DNA of 64,000 bases, taken from positions 124,001 to 188,000 of the forward strand of contig PQAM01000004.1 of the NCBI GenBank assembly GCA_003104975.1, in the 5' to 3' direction. The position numbers were made by a program, and so were the translations under genes. Of the stretch, positions 47,123 to 57,258 are shown piece by piece. Position 1 is the stretch's first letter, and every line of letters begins with the position of its first letter. Source of the DNA: Candidatus Methylomirabilota bacterium. GTDB taxonomy: Bacteria > Methylomirabilota > Methylomirabilia > Methylomirabilales > Methylomirabilaceae. Below the pieces are notes generated by a model. The model was not told where the DNA came from. It worked only from the letters and a program-made list of their open reading frames with translations, and did not search any database.

Positions 47123-47902
47123 ATGGTGAAACACCTGATGTCGGTATGTTGTGCGATGCTTTTGCTCGTGGCCTGGACGTCTCAGGCTCGCGCCCACGGC
47201 GGTGAGGGGATGGGCGGCATGGACAAAATGGACGCGTGTGTCCAAAAGAAGGGCCACTACACGGTGCACTTTTCGGCCTACCAGCAACAGTACGGCGAAG
47301 CGGCGCTCGGCATGCTGCAGGAAGTCGGGTCCGAGGGACTGAAGCGGGAATTCCAGTCGTATTGCGAAGCGGTTCCGAAGACGGGTAAGATGGCGATTAC
47401 CTTTGACCTGCTCAATGAGGAGATGCGGGAGTTGCCGATCTCCGTCCAGATCGTAGAAGCCAACGAAGAGCCGGGTAAAACTCACGGCGAGGGTCACGGC
47501 GACCATTCCCACGCTATCATCTCGCTGCCGCCGGCGGTGTACCGGGATGGATCGGTCAGAGTTGTTGCCGATATTCCGACATCCGGTCATTATAAGGCCA
47601 TTATGAAGCTGGAAGGTGTCGGGCCGGGAATTGCCCATAAGCCCCATACCGCCTCTGACCCGGGAGAGTGGGACCTGGTCAAACACAGCCACGGCAGTGG
47701 CGGCGATCCGACACAAGCGGAAATTCAGGCTGTTGATCCGACGTTCACTATGCCCTTTACGGTCGGCCTTCAGACACAGGCGGCCGGTTCTTCATTTTTG
47801 TCCAAGGTCGGGCTCCAGGTGGTCGGTATCGTGTTTGGCCTGACCGTTCTTGTCGGCGGCCTGATATTCTTCAGGAACGGCAAGCAGAAGAAGGCGGCCT
47901 GA
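47123..47902 (+). CDS. His-rich exported protein with C-terminal membrane anchor, possible metal-binding
   Basis: The 259-residue protein follows AAGGAGG. It has a signal peptide with an AxA site (A22-R-A24), so cleavage would expose H25 as the first residue. The mature start HGGEGMGGMDKMD is His/Met-rich, and a second His cluster lies at about 117-128 (GEGHGDHSH). Two cysteines, about 70 residues apart, could form a disulfide. A C-terminal helix (about 230-252) anchors it with a short basic tail. An N-terminal histidine is the hallmark of copper histidine-brace proteins (CopC, PmoB subunit), and copper handling would suit a methanotroph; this is inference only. I do not recognise the family. 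Confidence 0.8.
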   Translation: MVKHLMSVCCAMLLLVAWTSQARAHGGEGMGGMDKMDACVQKKGHYTVHFSAYQQQYGEAALGMLQEVGSEGLKREFQSYCEAVPKTGKMAITFDLLNEEMRELPISVQIVEANEEPGKTHGEGHGDHSHAIISLPPAVYRDGSVRVVADIPTSGHYKAIMKLEGVGPGIAHKPHTASDPGEWDLVKHSHGSGGDPTQAEIQAVDPTFTMPFTVGLQTQAAGSSFLSKVGLQVVGIVFGLTVLVGGLIFFRNGKQKKAA

Positions 47903-48025
47903 GGGACGGCCGGAGTCGTCCGGCTACCCACGTCGTACACGAGCACTTCATTGCGCTCTTGGCGCGGGAACGACCTGTACTCCGTGCCGAGACGATGTTC
48001 CTCTGTCGCTGGTCGCTCCCCATTA

Positions 48026-48050
48026 CAGATACGGCGCCTTACCGTATCTG
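48026..48050. other. Perfect 9-bp hairpin upstream of the guanine deaminase gene
   Basis: CAGATACGG (48026-48034) and CCGTATCTG (48042-48050) are exact inverted arms with a 7-base loop, about 105 bases before the guanine deaminase start. It may be an operator, a terminator for the upstream His-rich gene without a T tract, or a repeat remnant. The remainder of 47903-48154 shows no credible frame. Confidence 0.35.
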
Positions 48051-48154
48051 TGGCACAATCTTGCGTCAACCCACACGCAATAGAAAGTGCCGGAGCATCC
48101 TGTCTCCGTCATCAGCATGACCTTCGGCCGGTTAAGGTTGACACGAGCGTACAG

Positions 48155-49486
48155 ATGCAGCCGATAAGACTGTTCCGCGGGTGCATCGTCAATCCGATGG
48201 CGGAAGATCGGTACGCGGTCCATACCGACGGAGGACTCGTCGTAGACGGGGGCGGCTGTATCCTCGGGGTTGGCGAATATCGTGCACTGCAAGATCACTA
48301 CCCGCACGCCGTGTTGGTTGACCGCTCAGGACGCCTGATCCTGCCCGGCTTCATCGATACCCACACCCATCTGCCGCAATATGCCGCCGTCGCGCTGTAC
48401 GGTAAAGACCTGTTGGAGTGGCTGAACGCCTATATCTTTCCTTGCGAAAGCCGGTTCACCGCTGAGACAGCCGACATCCTGTGCCCTATCTTCTTCCGTT
48501 CGCTCCTCGCCCATGGCGTGACAACCGCCGCCGTCTATTGCTCAATCCAAAAGGCCGGTGTCGACATGGCCTTTCGGTGGGCGGAGCAGACAGGCATCAG
48601 AGCGATCATCGGAAAGGTGATGATGGACCGGAACGCCCCGGACTACCTCCTGGAAAATACCTCGGAGTCGCTTCAGGCCGGCGAGGAGTTGTGCCGAAGG
48701 TGGCACGGCGCGGCCGATGGACGATTACTCTATGCCTTCACCCCAAGATTTGCGCCAATGTGCAGTCGGGCGCTCATGAAGGGTGTGAGCGACCTCGCAG
48801 GTCGGTACGGCGCGTACATTCAGACCCATTTAGCCGAAAGTCCTGCAGAGGTACAGTGGGTGAGGGAACTGTTCCCAGAGGCGTACAGCTACACCGATGT
48901 CTACCTCCGATCCGGCCTCCTGGGACCGAAAACTCTACTGGCCCACGCCATCTATGTCGGCCGGGATGAGCGGCGCCTGCTTGCACAGACGCAGAGCCGT
49001 TTGGCCCACTGCCCTACCTCAAACCTCTTCCTCAAGAGCGGACTCATGCCGTTGCGCGAACTGCTGGATATGGGGCTGCATATCGGTTTAGGATCGGATG
49101 CAGGGGGTGGGCCGACCCTTGCACCATTTGAAATCATGCGTACGACGATATATACGCACACCGCCCGCAGGTTTTTCCCTGGCTCCGGCGGCGGAGAGAT
49201 CTTCCCTTCAACTGTCTTGTACATGGCGACGCTCGGAGGCGCCCGGGCCTTAGGACTCGACGACAAGATCGGCAGCCTTGCGCATGGCAAAGAGGCGGAC
49301 TTCATCGTCGTGAACCCGCAGAGACTCAGCCCCTTGGCGTCGGAAACCGGACTGAACATCGCGCCTGACACGCTGCTTTCGCGCATGATCTTTCGTGGAG
49401 ATGACCGCATCGTCGAACAGGCCTACGTGCGCGGCGCCCTCTGCTACGACCGCCGGTCCGGCGACACCTGCGAGGGGCAAGGTTGA
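48155..49486 (+). CDS. guaD: Guanine deaminase / amidohydrolase
   Basis: The 443-residue protein, started at ATG 48155, is a metal-dependent amidohydrolase with the zinc motif PGFIDTHTHLPQYA (about 64-77), HLAESPAEV, and the C-terminal SDAGGGPTLAPFEIM. The HTHLPQYA form with PQ after HxHL is characteristic of guanine deaminase, which converts guanine to xanthine for nitrogen salvage. The longer open frame upstream (from 47951) runs through the hairpin region and is not supported. It stands alone between the His-rich protein and glyQ. Confidence 0.88.
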   Translation: MQPIRLFRGCIVNPMAEDRYAVHTDGGLVVDGGGCILGVGEYRALQDHYPHAVLVDRSGRLILPGFIDTHTHLPQYAAVALYGKDLLEWLNAYIFPCESRFTAETADILCPIFFRSLLAHGVTTAAVYCSIQKAGVDMAFRWAEQTGIRAIIGKVMMDRNAPDYLLENTSESLQAGEELCRRWHGAADGRLLYAFTPRFAPMCSRALMKGVSDLAGRYGAYIQTHLAESPAEVQWVRELFPEAYSYTDVYLRSGLLGPKTLLAHAIYVGRDERRLLAQTQSRLAHCPTSNLFLKSGLMPLRELLDMGLHIGLGSDAGGGPTLAPFEIMRTTIYTHTARRFFPGSGGGEIFPSTVLYMATLGGARALGLDDKIGSLAHGKEADFIVVNPQRLSPLASETGLNIAPDTLLSRMIFRGDDRIVEQAYVRGALCYDRRSGDTCEGQG

Positions 49487-49576
49487 GATCACTTTTCTCG
49501 CGGACCCGTCAACACTGTCCGCGGCCTATCGCCTGTCGCATCCGGGTGGAAACGCCCATGTTTCCTAGGTTTTTCC

Positions 49577-49606
49577 TTGACAGGTGGGAGGCGATGTTGC
49601 TACTGT
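49577..49606 (+). promoter_or_regulatory. Sigma-70-type promoter for glyQS
   Basis: TTGACA (49577-49582), 18 bases, TACTGT (49601-49606), about 110 bases before glyQ. I see no T-box leader. Confidence 0.45.
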
Positions 49607-49717
49607 TCAGCGGGGTTGGGCTTTTCAAGGAATCCGCCGTATTGTAGGTGATACACTTCTCCCTTTCACTTTCTCAAACGTACACGCATGATCGTGAAGA
49701 GTTCGACAGGACACGCC

Positions 49718-50596
49718 ATGACGTTCCAGGAGTTGATTCTCGCGCTGCAACGATTCTACGCAGAGCATGGTTGCGTCATTCAGCAGCCGTATGACGTGGA
49801 GGTGGGCGCAGGGACGATGAATCCGGCGACCTTCCTGCGTGTCCTGGGCCCTGAGCCCTGGAATGTCGCCTATGTCGAGTCGACCCGGCGTCCGGCAGAC
49901 GGACGATACGGGGAAAACCCGAATCGCCTCCAGCATTACTACCAATACCAGGTCATTCTGAAGCCGTCTCCGGACGACGTTCAGGAGATCTACCTGGAGA
50001 GCCTCCGGAGTCTGGGCATCGATCCGCTCAAACACGACATCCGTTTCGTGGAGGATGACTGGGAGTCGCCGACCCTCGGCGCCTGGGGTCTGGGCTGGGA
50101 GGTGTGGTTGGACGGCCTGGAGATTACGCAGTTCACCTACTTCCAACAAGCCGGGGGTATCGACCTGAAACCGATCTCTGCGGAACTGACCTACGGAATC
50201 GAACGGATTGCCATGTTCCTGCAGGGGGTCGACAACGTCTACGATTTGACGTGGGTCAAGGGCGTCACCTACGGTGACATCCATCACAAGGGCGAGGTTG
50301 AATGGTCGGTCCACAATTTCGAGGAGGCCGATGTGGCGCTCCAGTGTGAACTGTTTGACAAGTACGAGCAGGAGGGACTCCGCCTGATCGACAAGGGGTT
50401 GATCCTGCCGGCCTACGATTACTGTCTCAAGTCCTCCCATACGTTCAACCTGTTGGACGCCAGGGGGGCCATCGGTGTCACCGAGCGAACCGGCTTTATC
50501 GGTCGCGTCCGTAACCTCGCCCGCCGCTGCGCCGAGGCCTATGTGAAGCAGCGTGAAGAGGCGGGTTACCCGCTTCTCAAGGCATGGCCGTCATAA
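49718..50596 (+). CDS. glyQ: Glycyl-tRNA synthetase alpha subunit
   Basis: GlyQ holds the class II catalytic core of the bacterial alpha2beta2 glycyl-tRNA synthetase and charges tRNA-Gly. The 292-residue form starting at 49718 ([10 protein letters not shown]) matches the usual N-terminus; an in-frame ATG at 49688 adds ten residues. The family sequences [33 protein letters not shown] and [10 protein letters not shown] are present. It is followed by glyS after 24 bases. Confidence 0.97.
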   Translation: MTFQELILALQRFYAEHGCVIQQPYDVEVGAGTMNPATFLRVLGPEPWNVAYVESTRRPADGRYGENPNRLQHYYQYQVILKPSPDDVQEIYLESLRSLGIDPLKHDIRFVEDDWESPTLGAWGLGWEVWLDGLEITQFTYFQQAGGIDLKPISAELTYGIERIAMFLQGVDNVYDLTWVKGVTYGDIHHKGEVEWSVHNFEEADVALQCELFDKYEQEGLRLIDKGLILPAYDYCLKSSHTFNLLDARGAIGVTERTGFIGRVRNLARRCAEAYVKQREEAGYPLLKAWPS

Positions 50597-50620
50597 CAGC
50601 ATCGCACGCACGCATCTATC

Positions 50621-52690
50621 ATGACCCAAGAACTGTTGTTTGAAATCGGCATCGAAGAGATCCCCTCCGGCTACCTGATGCCGGCCCTGAAGGATCTGGA
50701 GGCGCAGGCGCGTCGTCTGTTCGAAGAACAGCGTATCGCGTTTAAGGACGTGCGTACGTTCGGGACGCCGCGTCGCCTGGTCTTATATGTTGAGCGGCTG
50801 GAGCAGAACCAGGGTGACCTGGTGCGCGAGGTCGTCGGACCGGCCAGGGCGGCGGCATTCGATCCGGAGGGCCGTCCGACCAAGGCGGCACTCGGCTTCG
50901 CCAGGGCGCAGGGGGTCCCGGTCGAAAACCTCTACGTGAAGACCCTCGACCGGGGCGAGTATGTCGTTGCGACGATTGTGGAGCGGGGCATGCGTCTGGA
51001 GGAGTTGCTGCCGGTTGCCCTCCCCCGCCTGATCACGTCCCTCTCCTTTCCCAAGTCGATGCGATGGGGACAGGGTACGTTCCGGTTTGTCCGTCCCATC
51101 CGGTGGCTCGTGGCGCTGCACGGCGGTCGGGTGATCCCCTTCGACATTGACGGAATCACAAGCGGCAATAAGACGTTCGGTCACCGGTTCCTGAGCCGCG
51201 GCCAGGTGCGCGTTCGAAGCTTCCAGGATTATATCGAGAAACTGGAGGAACGGTATGTCGTGGTGAACCAGCACCACCGTCGGGAATTGGTCATGCGGCT
51301 GGCGGTCGATGCCGCCGCCACGGTCGGCGGTAAACCGGTCTTCGACGACGACCTGGTGGAGACGGTAGCCGGTCTGGTCGAGTATCCGACCGTCGTCTGC
51401 GGGCGTTTTGAGCGGGAGTATCTCAGCCTGCCGCGCGACGTGATCATGACCCCTATGCGAAAATACCAACGGTATTTTCCGGTGACCGATGAGGCCGGCA
51501 CGCTCCTCCCCTATTTCGTGGCGATCTCCAACATGAAGGCGAAGGATATGGACCTGATCCGCGCCGGCAATGAGCGGGTCCTACGGGCGCGGCTGAAGGA
51601 CGCCGCCTTCTTTTTCGAAGAGGATCGCAGGCTCCAACTCCACCAGCGGATTCCTCACCTGAAAGGGATCACGTTTCAGGAGCGACTCGGCACGATGTCC
51701 GATAAGGTCGAGCGGCTTACGCAGCTTACCGCCCACCTGGCCGAACAGGTCGCCCCGCACCTGGTCCGGGATGCCTGTCGGGCGGCACAGCTCTGCAAGG
51801 CCGACCTCGTCACCACGATGGTCAAGGAGTTTCCTACCCTGCAAGGGGTCATGGGACGCGAATACGCGCAGCTCTCCGGAGAGTCTGCCATCGTCGCTCA
51901 GGCGATCGAAGAGCACTACCTGCCTCGCTTTTCCGGCGACAGGCTGCCGGAGAGTCTGGTGGGCGCACTGGTGGGGCTGGCGGACCGGCTCGATACCATC
52001 TGCGGCTGTTTCGGGATCGGTCTGATACCGAGCGGCTCAGAGGATCCGTACGCCCTCCGCCGGCACGGGCAGGGGATCGTGCAGATCCTGCTCAATGCAG
52101 GCGTCGATCTACCGCTCTCGCAGCCGATCGGTAAGAGCCTGGAACTGTTCGGCGACCGATTGGCGCTACCCCGTGAACGGGTTGCCCGGGAGGTCATGGA
52201 GTTTCTGTCGGCCAGACTGCAGGCGGTCCTGATGGAACGGGGGGTCCCCGGTGATCTCGTCGAGGCCGCCCTTTCTGTTGATGCCGAGCGGGTCGCCGAC
52301 GCCGGCAAACGCGCCGAGGCCCTGGCCGCCTTCAGGCGGGAGTCCGATTTTGCCGAACTGGCCGTCACCTTCAAACGGGTGATCCGAATCCTGCCCAAGG
52401 GCTTCTCGAAGCCGGTCGATCCGCAGCGGTTCGTAAGCAGTGCAGAGCGGGCGCTGCATGGTGAGGCGACTACGCTGCGGGCTGAGACGGCGCACCTGAT
52501 ACAGGCCGGCGACTACGTGCGGGCCCTGCAACTCATCGCTGCGATTCGTCCCATTGTGGATATGTTCTTTGAAGAGGTCCTGGTGATGGCGGACGATCGA
52601 GACCTACAGGACAACCGTCTGGCCATCCTGAAGGAGGTTGCCGATCTGTTTTGCGGGATCGCAAATTTCAGCAAGGTCACGGCGGCGTGA
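50621..52690 (+). CDS. glyS: Glycyl-tRNA synthetase beta subunit
   Basis: The 689-residue beta subunit carries tRNA-binding and HD-like domains. It starts with LLFEIGIEEIPSGYLMPAL (5-23), typical for GlyS, and continues with MRWGQGTFRFVRPIRWLV (about 149-166) and EDPYALRRHGQGI (about 474-486). The C-terminal DALR-like anticodon-binding part includes FFEEVLVMADDRDLQDNRL. The length is normal. The separate alpha and beta genes are the bacterial type, in contrast to the single-chain form of archaea and many Firmicutes. Confidence 0.97.
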   Translation: MTQELLFEIGIEEIPSGYLMPALKDLEAQARRLFEEQRIAFKDVRTFGTPRRLVLYVERLEQNQGDLVREVVGPARAAAFDPEGRPTKAALGFARAQGVPVENLYVKTLDRGEYVVATIVERGMRLEELLPVALPRLITSLSFPKSMRWGQGTFRFVRPIRWLVALHGGRVIPFDIDGITSGNKTFGHRFLSRGQVRVRSFQDYIEKLEERYVVVNQHHRRELVMRLAVDAAATVGGKPVFDDDLVETVAGLVEYPTVVCGRFEREYLSLPRDVIMTPMRKYQRYFPVTDEAGTLLPYFVAISNMKAKDMDLIRAGNERVLRARLKDAAFFFEEDRRLQLHQRIPHLKGITFQERLGTMSDKVERLTQLTAHLAEQVAPHLVRDACRAAQLCKADLVTTMVKEFPTLQGVMGREYAQLSGESAIVAQAIEEHYLPRFSGDRLPESLVGALVGLADRLDTICGCFGIGLIPSGSEDPYALRRHGQGIVQILLNAGVDLPLSQPIGKSLELFGDRLALPRERVAREVMEFLSARLQAVLMERGVPGDLVEAALSVDAERVADAGKRAEALAAFRRESDFAELAVTFKRVIRILPKGFSKPVDPQRFVSSAERALHGEATTLRAETAHLIQAGDYVRALQLIAAIRPIVDMFFEEVLVMADDRDLQDNRLAILKEVADLFCGIANFSKVTAA

Positions 52691-52763
52691 TCTTGCAGCA
52701 GTGAGCCGTCAGCACACAACCTATTGCTGAGGGCCGAGCGGCGATCATGCGTGAGGGGTAGTC

Positions 52764-53414
52764 ATGGACGCGGAGATCTTGGAACGGATCAACCGGGGTA
52801 TCATCCTCCGGACCGGAGCGTATCTGACCAACGATCACTTCGTGTTACCCTCAGGGCGTCATGCCCACGAGTATGTGGAGAAGGCATTGGCCACGACCGA
52901 ACCGGCCTTTACGGAAGGGCTGGGAGACGTCATCGCAAAACATTTTGCGGACGAACCGATCGATCTGGTCCTGACCACCGGCTATGGAGCCGCCCTGCTG
53001 GGCCATTGCGTCGCGCGCGCCCATCCGCTGCGACCTCGCTTTATCTATGCCAACAAGCAACGGACCGACTCGGGCAGCACCCAGGTCGTATTGCCGAGAG
53101 AGTTCCGACAGTATTTTGTCGGCGGTCCCAGGGTACTGATCGTCGAAGACATCGTGACCACCGGCGAGACGGTCAAGGGGCTGATTAAATTGGTCAAATC
53201 GCTTGGCGGTACGGTGGTCGGGATCGGGACGCTGTGGCGGCGCATCCGAAAGGTGAACTTCAAGTTCCCATTTTTCACGCTGGTCGATCGGGAATTCCCG
53301 ACATATACCCCGAAGGACTGCCCGATGTGTCGAAGGGGAATACCGATCAATCAAGAATTTCTACCGGCGCCTGGACCACAGAAACCGCGCCGAGTGAGAA
53401 CCGGTGCCAACTGA
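52764..53414 (+). CDS. pyrE: Orotate phosphoribosyltransferase-like PRTase
   Basis: The 216-residue protein has the type I phosphoribosyltransferase fold with the PRPP motif VLIVEDIVTTGETVK (about 129-143) and N-terminal LPSGRHAHEYVEKAL (about 29-43), similar to PyrE. PyrE converts orotate and PRPP to OMP. The C-terminal YTPKDCPMCRRG with two cysteines is an addition typical of a PyrE subgroup and suggests a small metal or redox knuckle. No other pyrimidine gene is adjacent, so assignment as the main PyrE is likely but not certain. Confidence 0.85.
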   Translation: MDAEILERINRGIILRTGAYLTNDHFVLPSGRHAHEYVEKALATTEPAFTEGLGDVIAKHFADEPIDLVLTTGYGAALLGHCVARAHPLRPRFIYANKQRTDSGSTQVVLPREFRQYFVGGPRVLIVEDIVTTGETVKGLIKLVKSLGGTVVGIGTLWRRIRKVNFKFPFFTLVDREFPTYTPKDCPMCRRGIPINQEFLPAPGPQKPRRVRTGAN

Positions 53415-53419
53415 CGGTC

Positions 53420-53818
53420 GTGGCCCGAATCAATGACCTCGGGAAGCGGTTTCCGACCGTCGACACGGTCACCGTCGAGTGGAAGGCGTACCGTCGACCG
53501 GGAGAGGGAACGCTTGCCGAAGACGGAATTTTTTCACATTCCATCCGAGCGGCGGCTGGAGCATTCGACCCCTTGCTCCCCTGTTCCAATCCCGACTGTC
53601 GGGATGGCGGATTCGAGATCCTGGAGGTCGTCGAGTCGATGATCGGCAGCCGGCAGCAGGAGAAGGCCGGCCTGCTGGTCTGCATCGGTTGGGAAGGCAC
53701 ACGGGCGAGGCGGACGGAACCGACACCATGCACTCGTGTGATCGATTATCGAGTGCGATTAACCTATCGGAAAAAAGACGATTCGCGGCGTCCAACAGGA
53801 CATCAACGGAATGCATGA
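53420..53818 (+). CDS. Hypothetical protein with CxxxxC knuckle
   Basis: The 132-residue product starts at GTG 53420, six bases after the pyrE stop; no strong ribosome binding site is seen, so it may depend on translational coupling. It has a CSNPDC knuckle followed by GGFEILEVVESMI, then a single-cysteine LLVCIGWEG and a CTRVIDYRVRLTY strand near the C-terminus, a beta-rich pattern. It overlaps the open frame of the PagL-like gene's upstream codons but not its chosen start. I recognise no family. Confidence 0.55.
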   Translation: MARINDLGKRFPTVDTVTVEWKAYRRPGEGTLAEDGIFSHSIRAAAGAFDPLLPCSNPDCRDGGFEILEVVESMIGSRQQEKAGLLVCIGWEGTRARRTEPTPCTRVIDYRVRLTYRKKDDSRRPTGHQRNA

Positions 53819-53858
53819 GATAAAACCCAAGAGACCCACACCCAAGAGGAGACCTCTT

Positions 53859-54587
53859 ATGATCCACGGACTGAGGCGTGTACCGATGTATGTCTGGCTG
53901 ACCGTATTCGCAATCCTGTCACCTACCCTCGCGTGGGCTGAAACCGCTCGAGAGGCCGTTGAGCTCGGGCGAGAGACTGAACTGATCGCTATCCGGACCC
54001 TCGCCTTTGCCGGCCAGGACGGCCCCCCAGCATCAGGTGAAGGGCGGTCACGATCCGCCATCCGCCCCGAAGAAGGGTTCCAGGCTGGAACATGGCACCT
54101 CGGGGTCAAGACCGGCGGCGCCGACACCGTCAAGATCTTTGCCAATAGAGCACCCGATGTTCAATTTGTTCCGGTGTTCTTCCAGATCGGCTACACAGTC
54201 ACCGATGTCCACGGCCCATTCCCGGTCCGCGGGAGCCTGGAGGTGATCTTTGAGCCGACCTTACTCTTCGTAACAAACCCGGAAACAGAGGTCGGGGGGG
54301 GCGCAAACCTTCTCTTCCGTTATAATTTCGTAACGGGCACCCGGTGGGTGCCGTTCTTCGAGGTCGGCGTCGGCATCGTCGACGTGGATCTGAATGTCCC
54401 ACGGGACCTCAACAGCCAATTTAACTTCACCATCCTGGGGGGACCGGGCATCAATTACTTCTTGACCGATAACCTGTCTATTCTGGCACAAGTGGGTCTG
54501 CACCACATCTCGAACGCCGGCCGCAAAAGCCCCAACGTCGGCGTCAATTCGGTGATGGGTCTGCTGGGGGTCTCGTATTACTTCTAA
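53859..54587 (+). CDS. PagL-like lipid A 3-O-deacylase / outer-membrane beta-barrel
   Basis: Started at ATG 53859, which follows GAGGAG, the 242-residue protein has a signal peptide (cleavage near LAWA, residue about 27) and about eight amphipathic beta strands. The C-terminal HHISNAG holds the histidine and serine of the PagL catalytic pair, and it ends in YYF, an outer-membrane insertion signal. PagL removes the 3-position acyl chain of lipid A. It fits the envelope-lipid theme of the window. A general barrel protein without deacylase activity remains possible. Confidence 0.82.
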   Translation: MIHGLRRVPMYVWLTVFAILSPTLAWAETAREAVELGRETELIAIRTLAFAGQDGPPASGEGRSRSAIRPEEGFQAGTWHLGVKTGGADTVKIFANRAPDVQFVPVFFQIGYTVTDVHGPFPVRGSLEVIFEPTLLFVTNPETEVGGGANLLFRYNFVTGTRWVPFFEVGVGIVDVDLNVPRDLNSQFNFTILGGPGINYFLTDNLSILAQVGLHHISNAGRKSPNVGVNSVMGLLGVSYYF

Positions 54588-54967
54588 GCGCTGCTCTTTT
54601 CCTGACTGCCGCCGCGGACCCATTTGTTAGGCGTCCCGTCAAGGGGGGAACTTTCTCCCGGCCGCCACAGAACCGACTGCTCGATCTGCTTGGCTAGGGC
54701 AAAGTCCTTGTCGGTGATCCCCCCGGCGGCATGGGTTCGGAGCTTCACCCAGACCTTCCCCCACGTGACCTCCAGGTCCGGGTGATGCCAGGCGGCCTCG
54801 GCCAGATAGCCGATCGTATTGACCAGCATCAGGGTCGTCGGCCAGCCGTCGGTATTATACTTTCTTCGAATCCATCGCCCCTCGAGGTACCATCCCGGCA
54901 GCTCCTGCGCCAGGCGTTTGACCACATCCTCATCCGGAATCACCGGATATTTCTTCTCTTGTGACAT
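54584..54967 (-). CDS. phhB: Pterin-4a-carbinolamine dehydratase
   Basis: The 127-residue protein, started at ATG 54967 after GGAGGAGG, has the PCD/DCoH family signature AAWHHPDLEVTWGKVWVKL (about 58-76), including the HHP and a later H in LRTHAAGGITDKD. PCD dehydrates 4a-hydroxytetrahydropterins. It converges with the PagL gene by a 4-base overlap and lies 3.7 kb from a pterin synthase homologue. In methylotrophs, PCD-like genes occur with one-carbon pterin genes, so a role beyond aromatic amino-acid metabolism is possible. Confidence 0.93.
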   Translation of the reverse strand: MSQEKKYPVIPDEDVVKRLAQELPGWYLEGRWIRRKYNTDGWPTTLMLVNTIGYLAEAAWHHPDLEVTWGKVWVKLRTHAAGGITDKDFALAKQIEQSVLWRPGESSPLDGTPNKWVRGGSQEKSSA

Positions 54968-55192
54968 GGCCTCCTCCTTTTTGCTGAACTGATGACCTCC
55001 CACCCCTTGTTTGAATGTAGGATATGGTCTTCCGCCGGGCAAGTGGATTCGGACACCTGACGTCAATCCGATCACCGTGGATCCGCCATCGCACTCTCCC
55101 ATTGCCGGGTGGGTGTCTACTCTTGGTGTAGAGGATCGAAGGATCACCCCGGTTGAAGGATAGGGTGCAGTCCCGAGTTTTCAGTTCGAGAT

Positions 55193-57214
55193 TCAGGCCA
55201 GAAGCTCCATGGCTCGGGATACGACATGCTCAGCCGTAAAGCCGAATTGCTTCATGAGGACCTGATAGGGGGCTGACGCGCCGAATCGTGTCATGCCGAC
55301 CACACCTCCGTGCAGACCGACATACCGGTGCCAACCATGCGGGGAGCCGGTCTCGATGGCCAGTCGAGCGGTCACCGCCGGGGGGAGCACCTCGTTCCGA
55401 TATGCCTCAGATTGCCGATCAAACAGCTCCCAACTCGGCATGCTGACGACGCGAGCCGAAATCCCCTCGTCGGCCAGCCGTCCCCACGCCTCCAGGGCCA
55501 GGTGCACCTCCGACCCGGTCGCAATAAGGATAATTCGCGGATGACCCTGATCGGCATCAGCCAGGATATACGCTCCCTTCAGAAGGAGGTCGGCGGACGG
55601 ATATTTTGTGCGGTCAAGGGTCGGAAGCTTCTGTCTGGTCAGCGCCAGCACTACGGGCCCGCCACGATGTTCGAGAGCGGCGCGCCAGGCGACCGCCGTT
55701 TCAGTCGCATCGGCTGGACGGATGACGGTGAGGTTCGGCATGGCCCGGAGCGAAGACAGGTGCTCGATCGGCTGATGGGTGGGACCATCCTCCCCCAGGC
55801 CGATGCTGTCATGGGTAAATACATAAATCACGTGGATGTGCGACAGCGCAGCCACTCGAATGGCGGGTCGCATATAATCGGAAAAGATCAAAAAGGTCCC
55901 CGCATACGGGATGACCCCCTGATGCAACGCCATCCCGTTCAGGATCGACCCCATCGCATGCTCTCGCACCCCAAAATGAATATTTCGGCCTCCAGCGTTC
56001 GATTTCTGGAAATCGCCGTCGCCCTTCAGGTACGTGTTGTTCGATGGGGTCAGATCGGCTGAACCCCCGATAAGGGTCGGGACGGTTGAGGCAATCGCAT
56101 TCAGCACCTTGCCCGAGGCCTCACGGGTGGCCAGGCCCCCTCCGGCGGGGGTGAAGGTCGGAATCTTTTCAACCCAACCCTCCGGGAGCCCACCACTCAT
56201 GACCCGGTTCCACTCGTCCGCCAGCTCAGGATATACCGCCGCATAGGCATCGAATGCGGCCTGCCACTCGGCCTCCCAGATCCGGCCCCGCTGCAGGGCC
56301 TCTCGAAAATGGGCCAAGGCCTCGTCGGGGATATGAAATGCAGGTTCGAGCGGCCAGCCCAACGCCTCCTTGGTCAGCCGTATCTCCTCATCTCCCAACG
56401 GCGACCCATGCGCCTCCGCCGTATCCTGCTTGTTCGGGCTGCCGTAAGCGATATGGGTCCTGGCCATAATGAGCGATGGCCGATCATGTTCGGCCTGGGC
56501 CGTGCTCAGCGCAGCCTCGATCATCTTGACGTCGTTGCCGTCTACCCGTTGGACATGCCACCCGTAGGCCTCGAAGCGCTGTCCGACGTTCTCCGTAAAG
56601 GCCAGGTCGGTGCTGCCGTCGATTGTGATCCGGTTGTCGTCGTACAGGTAGATCAGTTTGCCCAGTCCAAGATGCCCGGCCAGCGAGGCCGCCTCGGAGG
56701 TCACCCCCTCCATGAGGTCGCCGTCGCTCACGACGGCATAGGTGTAGTGATCGACAATCGGATAGCCCGGTCGATTAAAGTGATGGGCCAAAAATCGCTC
56801 GGCCATCGCCATCCCGACACCGTTTCCGAAACCCTGACCAAGGGGTCCCGTCGTCGTCTCTACGCCAGGCGTCATGCCATGTTCCGAATGTCCCGGTGTG
56901 CGGCTTCCCCATTGCCGAAATTGCTTCAGTTCATCCAGGGTAAGATCATAACCGGTCAGATGCAGGAGGCAATACAGCAGCATACAGCCGTGGCCGGGCG
57001 ACAGGATGAACCGATCCCTGTTGGGCCAGGAGGGATGGACCGGATTGTGCCTGAGCGCACGTGTCCAAAGGGTGTACGCCATGGCGGCTGCCCCCATCGG
57101 GAGTCCCGGATGGCCGGAATTGGCCTTCTGAACCCCATCCATAGCCAGCGTACGGATGGTATTGATACACAACTGGTCGAGCGATTCCTGAATGTTTTCC
57201 ACTGATCCCCCCAT
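55193..57214 (-). CDS. tkt: Transketolase
   Basis: The 673-residue thiamine-diphosphate enzyme moves two-carbon units between sugar phosphates. It starts with [20 protein letters not shown] (16-35) and has the ThDP loop [20 protein letters not shown]-like region ([13 protein letters not shown]). The central pyrimidine domain has [13 protein letters not shown] (about 467-479) and the C-terminal domain is complete. It is paired with gap 45 bases upstream. Together they serve the Calvin cycle or the pentose phosphate pathway, which fits an autotrophic NC10-type methanotroph. No ribulose bisphosphate carboxylase gene is in the window. Confidence 0.96.
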   Translation of the reverse strand: MGGSVENIQESLDQLCINTIRTLAMDGVQKANSGHPGLPMGAAAMAYTLWTRALRHNPVHPSWPNRDRFILSPGHGCMLLYCLLHLTGYDLTLDELKQFRQWGSRTPGHSEHGMTPGVETTTGPLGQGFGNGVGMAMAERFLAHHFNRPGYPIVDHYTYAVVSDGDLMEGVTSEAASLAGHLGLGKLIYLYDDNRITIDGSTDLAFTENVGQRFEAYGWHVQRVDGNDVKMIEAALSTAQAEHDRPSLIMARTHIAYGSPNKQDTAEAHGSPLGDEEIRLTKEALGWPLEPAFHIPDEALAHFREALQRGRIWEAEWQAAFDAYAAVYPELADEWNRVMSGGLPEGWVEKIPTFTPAGGGLATREASGKVLNAIASTVPTLIGGSADLTPSNNTYLKGDGDFQKSNAGGRNIHFGVREHAMGSILNGMALHQGVIPYAGTFLIFSDYMRPAIRVAALSHIHVIYVFTHDSIGLGEDGPTHQPIEHLSSLRAMPNLTVIRPADATETAVAWRAALEHRGGPVVLALTRQKLPTLDRTKYPSADLLLKGAYILADADQGHPRIILIATGSEVHLALEAWGRLADEGISARVVSMPSWELFDRQSEAYRNEVLPPAVTARLAIETGSPHGWHRYVGLHGGVVGMTRFGASAPYQVLMKQFGFTAEHVVSRAMELLA

Positions 57215-57258
57215 TTACCTACCCTCTTCTCCTCACTCCCCTCAATCTTCCACGCTTA

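Noticed and set aside
48051-48064. TGGCAC followed by TTGC resembling a sigma-54 promoter before the guanine deaminase gene
   Set aside because: The spacing between GG and GC is one base short of the strict 10-base requirement.
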